This document shows, piece by piece, positions 1 to 5,306 of a stretch of 5,306 nt of DNA. Numbering within the stretch: position 1 is the stretch's first letter; each line of letters starts with the position of its first letter. The notes under the pieces are model-generated. The model saw only the letters and a program-made list of their open reading frames with translations. It searched no databases and had not been told where the DNA came from. The DNA comes from an uncultured SAR324 cluster bacterium (GTDB lineage: Bacteria; SAR324; NAC60-12). A program made the position numbers and the translations under genes. The DNA is taken from contig CABXOR010000077.1 in assembly GCA_902513935.1 (NCBI GenBank), forward strand, positions 1-5,306, in the 5' to 3' direction.

Positions 1-1
1 A

Positions 2-790
2 TTCAGCAACGTCCCTGGAATCGTAGAGGACATGGTTCAAGTTATCCTTAATATCAAGGAACTTCAAGTTGAGCAATTTGTTGATGAAGTTGTTGAACTG
101 GAACTGATCGGAGAAGGACCTTGCGTAATAAAAGCTGGAGATATTTCAACCTTTGAAAAAGCAGAAATATTGAATCCAGATCTTGTTTTGGCTACCTTAC
201 AAAAAGGGGCAACTGTCAGTATGACTATGTATTCCCGCTTCAACAAAGGTTATGTTACCTCAGAGGATAATCAACATGAGGATTTACCAGTCGGCACCAT
301 CTTCCTTGACTCAAATCACTCGCCTGTAAGTAGAATTAACTATGACGTTGTAAATTCAAGAGTTGATCAAAAAACAGACTATGATCTCCTGAATTTCGAA
401 CTATGGACAAATGGTTCTGTAAAACCCACTGACTGCCTGGCCTATGCAGCAAAAATAGTCAAAGAACACATGGATGTGTTTATTAATTTTGATGAAAGCA
501 GTATAAAGGATGAGCCTGAAGAAGAAATTGAGGAAGAACCACTGAACGAAAACTTATATCGCAGTGTTAGCGAACTGGAGTTGTCTGTCCGTTCAATTAA
601 CTGTCTGCAAAATGCAAAGATTGAAACCATAGGAGATCTTGTCCAGAAGAGTGAACAGGCAATGCTCAAAACAAAAAACTTTGGTCGGAAATCACTGAAC
701 GAAATTAAAGTAATCTTGACAGAAATGGGCTTATCATTGGGAACAGAACTGGAGAATTTTGATCCAATGAATAATCCACACACAAATTAG
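2..790 (+). CDS. rpoA: RNA polymerase alpha subunit, 3' part (5' end outside the window)
   Basis: Alpha scaffolds assembly of RNA polymerase, and its C-terminal domain binds UP-element DNA and activators. The frame is open from the first full codon at base 2 and begins FSNVPGIVED, matching the family's region near residue 60-70, so roughly the first 65-70 residues lie off the window. The ATG at 32 is an internal Met, not the start. The 262 visible residues hold the rest of the N-terminal dimerisation/assembly domain (to about 163), a glutamate-rich linker (about 164-182) and the C-terminal domain (about 184-255). In that domain, VRSINCLQ (197-203) and NFGRKSLNEIK keep the equivalents of E. 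coli R265, N268, C269, G296, K298, S299 and E302. E. coli K271 is Gln here. rplQ follows after 14 bases, the usual end of the alpha operon. Identification is secure. Confidence 0.97.
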   Translation, partial: FSNVPGIVEDMVQVILNIKELQVEQFVDEVVELELIGEGPCVIKAGDISTFEKAEILNPDLVLATLQKGATVSMTMYSRFNKGYVTSEDNQHEDLPVGTIFLDSNHSPVSRINYDVVNSRVDQKTDYDLLNFELWTNGSVKPTDCLAYAAKIVKEHMDVFINFDESSIKDEPEEEIEEEPLNENLYRSVSELELSVRSINCLQNAKIETIGDLVQKSEQAMLKTKNFGRKSLNEIKVILTEMGLSLGTELENFDPMNNPHTN

Positions 791-804
791 GGCTCAATAA
801 TACG

Positions 805-1674
805 ATGAGACATTTAAAAGCTGGAAACCGTTTAAGAGTTACAACGGCACATCGCCGTGCAATGATGCGGAATATGGTTACATCTATCCTGGAATATGGC
901 CAGATTACCTGCACTCTTGCCAGGGCAAAAGAGGTACGCAAGCCTCTTGAAAAAATGATCGGCTGGGGAAAGCAGGGCAGTCTGCATGCTCGCCGTCAAG
1001 CATTGAGTTTTGTGAAAAGCAAAGAAGCAATGACACAGCTTTTTGAAGAATTGGCTGAGCGCTACAAAGATCGACAAGGTGGTTATTGCCGAATTATTAA
1101 ATTGGGTAAAAACAGACTTGGTGACAACTCTGAAATGGCGATTGTACAGTTGCTTGGAAGTGAAACCGACCGATTAAGTGAACTTAAATCTCAATCCGGT
1201 AAAAAGAAAAAAGAAAAGAAAAAGGAAAGCCCAGTTTTAAAGGAGGTAAGTGGAGAAATTCGGACTGAGGACTCATCTTCAGAAAAAAATGACGAATCAG
1301 TTAAACCTGTGGAAGCTGAACCCACTTTGCCCGGAGGCGAAGAAGTGGAATCGAAGAAAGAAATATCTCAAGTTGAGAATGAAACTTCAAGAGAAGAATT
1401 CCCTGTAGAATCTGTTCAAATAGAACCGGCAGCAAAGCAAAAACCGGAAGAGAATATTCAGACAGAGACTGTTCCTGAAGAACAACTTTATACTGATACA
1501 AAAAAGGAAAAACCTGTTATAACTGAAACTGACTCAGCAGAGGATGAAACTAAAACAAAACCTGAAAAAGAGGAGGTACAGGCAGATTCTGAAGCAGTAC
1601 AGGATGAAAATAAGATCACTTCCGAGGAAGTTATAACTGAAGAAAAGGATCCTGAGACAAAAACTAAAGACTGA
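805..1674 (+). CDS. rplQ: 50S ribosomal protein L17 with a long acidic low-complexity C-terminal tail
   Basis: L17 is a large-subunit ribosomal protein. Residues 1 to about 120 match the family: MRHLKAGNRL at the start, the HRRAMMRNM segment, TLARAKEVRKPLEKMI, then GGYCRIIKLG and GDNSEMAIVQLL. The E. coli protein is about 127 residues and this one is 289. Residues 131-289 form an extension with about 38 Glu, 9 Asp, 24 Lys and 2 Arg. It has no Cys or Trp and only one Phe (199) and one Tyr (229), so it is probably disordered. It opens with a lysine-rich patch (133-140) and then turns net negative. The gene lies 14 bases after rpoA and ends before an intrinsic terminator. The ATG at 805 gives the canonical MRH start, though upstream there is only a weak, distant AGGG (789-792). 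The core is certain; the role of the tail is unknown. Confidence 0.96.
   Translation: MRHLKAGNRLRVTTAHRRAMMRNMVTSILEYGQITCTLARAKEVRKPLEKMIGWGKQGSLHARRQALSFVKSKEAMTQLFEELAERYKDRQGGYCRIIKLGKNRLGDNSEMAIVQLLGSETDRLSELKSQSGKKKKEKKKESPVLKEVSGEIRTEDSSSEKNDESVKPVEAEPTLPGGEEVESKKEISQVENETSREEFPVESVQIEPAAKQKPEENIQTETVPEEQLYTDTKKEKPVITETDSAEDETKTKPEKEEVQADSEAVQDENKITSEEVITEEKDPETKTKD
1516..1674 (+). repeat. Imperfect internal duplication at the end of the rplQ tail
   Basis: The 12-base sequence GTTATAACTGAA occurs exactly at 1516-1527 and again at 1630-1641, in the same reading frame. The encoded segments resemble each other beyond the exact match: VITETDSAEDETKTKP (L17 residues 238-253) against VITEEKDPETKTKD (276-289). 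This suggests the tail grew by a local duplication that has since diverged. Low-complexity Glu/Lys/Thr coding can also produce such similarity by chance, so confidence is modest. Confidence 0.4.
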
Positions 1675-1699
1675 CCTTCAAGTAACCCCTCCTTCCTTT

Positions 1700-1732
1700 A
1701 AAGGCTCCTTTTTTCTACAGGAGTCTTTTTTT
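1700..1732 (+). terminator. Rho-independent terminator after rplQ
   Basis: The arms AAAGGCTCCT (1700-1709) and AGGAGTCTTT (1719-1728) form a 10-bp stem with one G-U pair and a 9-base loop. A run of seven T (1726-1732) overlaps the 3' base of the stem. It begins 26 bases after the rplQ stop, where the ribosomal/alpha operon would be expected to end. The reverse complement lacks an equal U-run, so it probably works only in the + direction. The AGGAGT part of the 3' arm could instead pair with ACTCCT at 1733-1738. Confidence 0.85.
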
Positions 1733-1770
1733 ACTCCTACCATTTGTACTTCTAGAAAAAACTGTTCACT

Positions 1771-3147
1771 ATGACAAGTCCTGTTGCAGAATCTGTATCG
1801 CCTTCGCACGAAAAGAAGCGAATTTATTTGGAAACATTGGGTTGCTCCAAAAACCAGGTTGATTCAGAAATAATGCTGGCCAGTCTGCAAAACCAGGGTT
1901 TTGAGATGACAAAGACTCCAGATTCTGCAGAAGTAATTATTGTCAACACCTGTGCTTTTCTTACAGAAGCAAGTGAAGAGTCTATCAACAGGATTCTTGA
2001 ACTAAGTGATTTCAAAAGTACTGGCAACTGTGAAAAGCTTGTTGCTACAGGTTGTTTGACTCAACGTTACCAGGACAGTCTCGCGGAGCAGATTCCAGAA
2101 CTGGATGGACTGTTTGGTTCAAACGGATTTGAACAAATTCCGGAACTTGTGTACTCAATGTATGAAGGTACAGGACAAACAAAACTTAATTTGGAGCAAA
2201 AACCTCACTATAGACAATTTGAAGAACAGGCTCGTATACAAACTACACCTCGTCATTATACATACCTTAAAGTGGCGGAGGGCTGTTCAAACATGTGTTC
2301 GTTTTGCAACATACCTGCGTTAAGAGGAAATTTCAGTAGCCGTACAGTCAACTCTATCGTAACTGAAATCATTAATCTGACAAAAAAAGGAGTTAAGGAA
2401 ATCAATCTGATTTCGCAAGACACTTCATCCTACGGAAAAGATTTTAAGAACGGTACTGGACTGTCAACACTTTTAAAAAACATCAGTAAAATAGAAGGGG
2501 ATTTCTGGATACGTCTTTTTTACTGCTATCCCAACTCCTTTACTGATGAAGTGATGGAGGTGATTGCAGGTGATAAAAGATTCTGCCGGTATCTCGATAT
2601 GCCGTTTCAACATATTAATAATGAAGTTTTGAAAACAATGAATCGAAAAATAGACCGTGCTCAGATAGAAAATAAAATACAGGAGATACATAAACATCTT
2701 CCGGATTTGGCTTTGCGTACTACTTTTATTGTTGGCTTTCCTACTGAAACAGAAGATCAATTCCAGGAATTACTTGATTTTGTTTCAGCAAGACATTTTC
2801 TGCATGTTGGAGTATTTTTATACTCCCATGAGGATAATATCCGTTCAGCAAAATGGGGAGATCCTGTTCCAAATTCTCTTAAGCAAGAACGGCGTAAGCA
2901 ACTGATGGAAGCACAACAAAAAGTCAGCAGTGGTAGAAATAAAAGCTGGATTGGAAAACAATTGAAAGTCCTTGTGGATGGCCTTAGTGAAGAAAGTGAC
3001 TTGCTACTTCAAGGGCGAAGTGAATTTCAAGGACCTGATGTAGACGGGTTAGTTTATATCAATGATGGGACTGCTCGTCCTGGAACTTTCAATAATGTTG
3101 AAATTACGGAATCACACACTTATGATTTAATTGGACGCATTGTCTGA
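1771..3147 (+). CDS. rimO: Ribosomal protein S12 methylthiotransferase RimO (radical SAM)
   Basis: RimO adds a methylthio group to the conserved loop aspartate of ribosomal protein S12, using two iron-sulfur clusters and S-adenosylmethionine. The 458 residues show the three-domain plan. The N-terminal methylthiotransferase domain (about 17-130) has cluster cysteines C25 (ETLGCSKN), C61 (NTCAFL) and C95 (GCLTQRY). The radical SAM domain (about 160-390) has C172, C176 and C179 in EGCSNMCSFC and GFPTETE at 322-328. The C-terminal TRAM domain (about 392-458) recognises the S12 substrate in this family. GRSEFQGPDVDGLVY (415-429) is typical of RimO and argues against the tRNA enzyme MiaB. The ATG at 1771 has no Shine-Dalgarno sequence and gives about 15 residues ahead of the usual start. 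The next in-frame Met, residue 35, would remove C25, so the true start is at or near 1771. It sits between the alpha-operon terminator and yebC. Confidence 0.95.
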   Translation: MTSPVAESVSPSHEKKRIYLETLGCSKNQVDSEIMLASLQNQGFEMTKTPDSAEVIIVNTCAFLTEASEESINRILELSDFKSTGNCEKLVATGCLTQRYQDSLAEQIPELDGLFGSNGFEQIPELVYSMYEGTGQTKLNLEQKPHYRQFEEQARIQTTPRHYTYLKVAEGCSNMCSFCNIPALRGNFSSRTVNSIVTEIINLTKKGVKEINLISQDTSSYGKDFKNGTGLSTLLKNISKIEGDFWIRLFYCYPNSFTDEVMEVIAGDKRFCRYLDMPFQHINNEVLKTMNRKIDRAQIENKIQEIHKHLPDLALRTTFIVGFPTETEDQFQELLDFVSARHFLHVGVFLYSHEDNIRSAKWGDPVPNSLKQERRKQLMEAQQKVSSGRNKSWIGKQLKVLVDGLSEESDLLLQGRSEFQGPDVDGLVYINDGTARPGTFNNVEITESHTYDLIGRIV

Positions 3148-3224
3148 TATAGTGTAGTCTGCGTTATTATATTTACAATAGTTTGTGAATCAAAGCCTTT
3201 TCAAACTTTTAAATCTGAATTTAT

Positions 3225-3977
3225 ATGTCAGGACACAGCAAATGGAGTACAATCAAGCATCGGAAAGCAGCTCAGGATGCAAAGCGGGGAAAAGCTTTTA
3301 CCAAATTGATTAAAGAGCTAACTATAGCAGCAAGAATTGGTGGAAGAGATCTCGATGCCAATCCACGTTTACGTACAGCAGTTGCCAATGCAAAAAGTCA
3401 AAGCATGCCCAAAGACAATATAGATAGGGCTATCAAAAAAGGTGCAGGAGAATTAGACGGAGTAATTTTTGAAGAAATTATTTATGAAGGCTATGGACCA
3501 CACAATGTTGCAATTATTGTAGAAGTGATGACTGACAACAGGAACAGATCAATTGCATCAGTAAGACATGCTTTCAGTATATGCAATGGGAATCTGGGTT
3601 CAGCTAACTCTGTACAGTACATGTTTGACCGACAGGGATCAATTTTGGTTGGCAACACTGTTATTGACGAAGACCGGCTTACTGAATTAATTCTGGAAGC
3701 TGGTGCGGAAGATTTAAACACTGAAAACCCAGACGCGTATCAGATTATTACTGCTCCTGCTGATTTTGATACTGTACGTTCATACTTGGAAGAAAATGGT
3801 GTTACCATACTAAGTGCAGAGGTCATCTGGAATCCTCAAAACCGTATTGAAATCGATAATTATAAAAAAGCTGAGCAAGTAATAAAACTGATTGATCTAT
3901 TGGAAGAAGATGATGACGTAAACAGTGTCCATTCCAATTTTGACATCAGCGAAAACGTTATGGCAGAACTTGGTTGA
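3225..3977 (+). CDS. yebC: YebC/PmpR/TACO1 family protein
   Basis: The 250-residue protein matches the YebC family over its full length, which is usually about 240-250. Hallmarks are MSGHSKWSTIKHRKAAQDAK at the N-terminus, RGKAFTKLIKEL (21-32), DANPRLR (44-50), IIYEGYGP (85-92), DNRNRS (104-109), VRHAFSICNGNLG (113-125) and LEAGAEDL (157-164). The family was long annotated as a DNA-binding transcriptional regulator (PmpR). The mitochondrial relative TACO1 is a translational activator, and more recent work places bacterial YebC proteins on the ribosome, easing stalls at proline-rich stretches. It is cytoplasmic. The ATG at 3225 is set by the conserved N-terminus, although no Shine-Dalgarno sequence precedes it. 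The gene overlaps the start of ruvC, a common yebC-ruvC arrangement that implies co-transcription. Family membership is certain; the exact role here is inferred. Confidence 0.96.
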   Translation: MSGHSKWSTIKHRKAAQDAKRGKAFTKLIKELTIAARIGGRDLDANPRLRTAVANAKSQSMPKDNIDRAIKKGAGELDGVIFEEIIYEGYGPHNVAIIVEVMTDNRNRSIASVRHAFSICNGNLGSANSVQYMFDRQGSILVGNTVIDEDRLTELILEAGAEDLNTENPDAYQIITAPADFDTVRSYLEENGVTILSAEVIWNPQNRIEIDNYKKAEQVIKLIDLLEEDDDVNSVHSNFDISENVMAELG

Positions 3978-4467
3978 CACACTGCGAATTTTAGGTATAG
4001 ACCCCGGGAGCAGGAAAACAGGTTACGGTCTGATTGAAACCACTGGGAACCGTACCAGACATTTAGCCAGCGGCTGTATCGGACTAGATGCGAAGCATCC
4101 ACTTTCTGATCGTTTGTCTATGCTCTCCAAAGAACTGGAACAATTGATTGAAGAATTCAGACCGGATTGTGGAGCTGTCGAAAAAGTCTTTTTTGCAAAG
4201 AATGCTCAGTCAGCACTTACTTTAGGTCATGCACGTGGTGTTATTTTATTGAAATTTTCTGAACGCCATTTACCCATACATGAATATCAGACTCTGAAGG
4301 TCAAGCAAACTGTAGTTGGAGTGGGGAGGGCTGAAAAGGATCAAGTACAGCATATGGTCAAGATTTTGTTGAATTTACAGAACTCACTTCAAGAAGATGA
4401 AGCAGATGCACTTGCCGTTGCTATCACACATGCCCATTTGGGGCTCTCCCTTAAACATTCACCTTAG
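3970..4467 (+). CDS. ruvC: Crossover junction endodeoxyribonuclease RuvC
   Basis: RuvC is the dimeric resolvase that makes paired nicks in Holliday junctions during recombinational repair. From the TTG at 3970 the protein has 165 residues. All four acidic catalytic positions are visible: D11 (LGIDPGSRKTGYG), E71 (AVEKVFFAKNA), and D143 and D146 (QEDEADALAVAITHAH), matching E. coli D7, E68, D138 and D141. The conserved KQTVVGVGRAEKDQVQHMV stretch is intact. The start is uncertain. GTG at 3925 would add 15 residues unlike the family. TTG at 3970 overlaps yebC by 8 bases and is my choice. CTG at 3982 would give a seven-residue lead (xRILGID) exactly like E. coli but is a rare start. None has a clear Shine-Dalgarno sequence, so translational coupling to yebC is likely. 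The function is secure. Confidence 0.94.
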   Translation: MVDTLRILGIDPGSRKTGYGLIETTGNRTRHLASGCIGLDAKHPLSDRLSMLSKELEQLIEEFRPDCGAVEKVFFAKNAQSALTLGHARGVILLKFSERHLPIHEYQTLKVKQTVVGVGRAEKDQVQHMVKILLNLQNSLQEDEADALAVAITHAHLGLSLKHSP

Positions 4468-4471
4468 CTTG

Positions 4472-4516
4472 ATGAGCAGTCAGAAACAAAACATTTTTAT
4501 GTATAACTTGCTACAT
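4472..4516 (+). other. Possible RNA hairpin covering the ruvA start codon
   Basis: In the ruvC-ruvA gap, ATGAGCAGT (4472-4480) can pair with ACTTGCTACAT (4506-4516) to form nine base pairs with two single-base bulges (T4508 and A4513). The 3' arm includes the first two bases of the ruvA ATG at 4515. Within the loop, ACAT (4491-4494) and ATGT (4499-4502) form a smaller hairpin with a TTTT loop. No Shine-Dalgarno sequence is visible in this leader. The structure could limit ruvA initiation, but it is AU-rich, bulged and may be chance. Confidence 0.3.
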
Positions 4517-5132
4517 GATTGCCTATCTTGAAGGACAAATTCTCCGTTCAGAAGCAAATTTAATCGTTCTCAAAACATCTGACGGTGTGGGTTACGCAGT
4601 CCACGTTTCTCAACATCTTGCAGCTAAAGCCTCTCCGGAAGAATTTATAACTCTGCACATTTATACAAATGTCAGGGAAGACGATATCTCCCTGTATGGC
4701 TTTCAAAAATTAGAAGAAAAAGAATTATTTGAAATGCTTATCAAAACTTCAGGTGTAGGTCCGAAGTTGGGATTAGCGGTTCTTTCAGTACTTTCTCCCA
4801 GCCAACTGGTGGCTGCTGTTCATCAGAGTAGCACCGAGAGTTTCAGCCAGGTTCCCGGTATAGGGAAAAAAACTGCAGCAAAGTTGTGTCTTGATCTGAA
4901 AGATCAACTTAAGCTGCATCCAATTTCAGGATTTGAACCAGGACCTGTAGGGAGCTCTAGAGCAGGATTAACTCTTTCAGGAAATGAAATTGACGGAGTT
5001 TTTTCTGCATTAAAAAACCTTGGCTATTCCGAAAAGGAAATCCTGCCAGTACTTCGAGAAACCGGCAGTTCGGATTTGCCGTTTGAAGATAGACTGAAAA
5101 AAGCACTTTCCTTATTGGCTCCATTGCGTTAA
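4515..5132 (+). CDS. ruvA: Holliday junction branch-migration complex subunit RuvA
   Basis: RuvA is a tetramer that binds the four-way junction, holds it open and recruits the RuvB motor. The 205 residues match the family in length and layout. The N-terminal OB-fold (about 1-63) starts [10 protein letters not shown] and carries [11 protein letters not shown], whose E55 and D56 correspond to the acidic pin that separates strands at the crossover. Two helix-hairpin-helix motifs follow: [16 protein letters not shown] (75-90) and [14 protein letters not shown] (111-124). A variable linker (about 134-157) leads to domain III (about 158-205, with [19 protein letters not shown]), which binds RuvB in the family. 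The ATG at 4515 gives the canonical N-terminus. The gene lies 47 bases after ruvC. No ruvB follows immediately; ssb does. Confidence 0.96.
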   Translation: MIAYLEGQILRSEANLIVLKTSDGVGYAVHVSQHLAAKASPEEFITLHIYTNVREDDISLYGFQKLEEKELFEMLIKTSGVGPKLGLAVLSVLSPSQLVAAVHQSSTESFSQVPGIGKKTAAKLCLDLKDQLKLHPISGFEPGPVGSSRAGLTLSGNEIDGVFSALKNLGYSEKEILPVLRETGSSDLPFEDRLKKALSLLAPLR

Positions 5133-5161
5133 AACAGAGTATCTTAGAAATACTAATATTC

Positions 5162-5165
5162 AGGA
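5162..5165 (+). promoter_or_regulatory. Shine-Dalgarno site of ssb
   Basis: AGGA ends 7 bases before the ssb ATG at 5173. It is the only reasonably spaced Shine-Dalgarno match before any start codon in the window, and it supports the choice of that ATG. Confidence 0.55.
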
Positions 5166-5172
5166 TAAAAAC

Positions 5173-5306
5173 ATGGCAAATCTGAACAAAGTGATGTTGA
5201 TTGGACGATTAGGACAAGACCCTGAAATTCGCTACACACAATCCGGCAGTGCTGTAGCTAATACCACCATTGCAACTAACGATTATTGGACAGACAAACA
5301 GGGTGA
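5173..5306 (+). CDS. ssb: Single-stranded DNA-binding protein, 5' part (3' end outside the window)
   Basis: SSB coats single-stranded DNA during replication, recombination and repair through an N-terminal OB-fold. Only 44 full codons are visible and the frame is still open at the window edge. [20 protein letters not shown] (1-20) is a textbook SSB start. It is followed by [12 protein letters not shown] (24-35) and DYWTDKQG, with W39 corresponding to the DNA-stacking tryptophan near position 40 of E. coli SSB. The acidic C-terminal tip and total length cannot be judged. The ATG at 5173 has an AGGA 7 bases upstream. The gene lies 40 bases after ruvA on the same strand with no clear terminator between, so read-through from ruvA is likely. 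Placement beside RuvC and RuvA fits a recombination and repair cluster. Confidence 0.93.
   Translation, partial: MANLNKVMLIGRLGQDPEIRYTQSGSAVANTTIATNDYWTDKQG

Noticed and set aside
1199..1230. A-rich lysine-coding stretch as a programmed frameshift site
   Set aside because: The in-frame heptamers are not of the A AAA AAG type, the Shine-Dalgarno-like sequence lies downstream rather than upstream, and no plausible alternative frame continues.
1250..1405. Possible internal overlapping reading frame beginning at GTG 1250, after the AGGAGG at 1241-1246
   Set aside because: The spacer is only 3 bases, the roughly 50-residue product is basic and low-complexity like any shifted reading of the tail, and no family is recognisable.
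3150..3179. Promoter for yebC with TACAAT (3174-3179) as the -10 box
   Set aside because: The -10 matches the consensus at five of six bases, but no acceptable -35 lies 16-18 bases upstream, and such matches are expected by chance in AT-rich gaps.
3180..3207. Inverted repeat AGTTTG/CAAACT in the rimO-yebC gap
   Set aside because: It is six base pairs with a 16-base loop and no T-run, so it is too weak for a terminator and not distinctive as an operator.
64..4102. Open frames on the minus strand and in alternative + frames, such as 442-783 minus and 2105-2323 plus
   Set aside because: Each lies within a well-identified + strand gene and shows no recognisable domain, so they are shadows of real coding sequence.
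5138..5154. Small hairpin AGTAT/ATACT between ruvA and ssb
   Set aside because: Five AT-rich pairs without a following T-run do not make a terminator.
1..5306. A mobile element, defence system or other accessory island
   Set aside because: All genes are conserved housekeeping genes in one orientation with short gaps; there is no transposase, integrase, tRNA, long repeat or visible composition shift.

Overview
This is a compact bacterial housekeeping segment with every gene on the + strand. In order it holds the 3' part of rpoA, rplQ with a very long acidic tail, rimO, a yebC-family gene, ruvC, ruvA and the first 44 codons of ssb. The DNA is AT-rich. The alpha-subunit C-terminal domain, L17, YebC and RuvC all read closest to proteobacterial proteins. 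My impression from sequence memory is a deltaproteobacterial or SAR324-like lineage, but this is an inference without any search. I see no mobile element, tRNA, rRNA, CRISPR array or sign of horizontal transfer.

Positions 1-1740 are the end of the ribosomal-protein/alpha operon. rpoA and rplQ are 14 bases apart, and a clear intrinsic terminator follows rplQ (about 1700-1732). The L17 core of about 120-130 residues continues into a low-complexity, glutamate/lysine-rich extension of about 159 residues, which is the oddest protein feature here.

Positions 1771-3147 encode RimO, the radical-SAM enzyme that methylthiolates ribosomal protein S12, so a ribosome modifier sits directly beside the ribosomal operon. 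A 77-base gap leads to yebC. yebC overlaps ruvC, and ruvA and then ssb follow with short gaps. This second group joins a translation-associated factor (YebC) to Holliday-junction processing (RuvC resolvase, RuvA junction-binding protein) and single-strand DNA binding (SSB). ruvB, often next to ruvA, is not between ruvA and ssb.

Most start codons lack a recognisable Shine-Dalgarno sequence, ssb being the exception, while two strong Shine-Dalgarno-like sequences lie inside the rplQ tail. I found no convincing new biological system. The points worth a second look are the L17 tail, the initiation signals, a possible RNA structure that hides the ruvA start codon, the uncertain ruvC start, and the missing ruvB.
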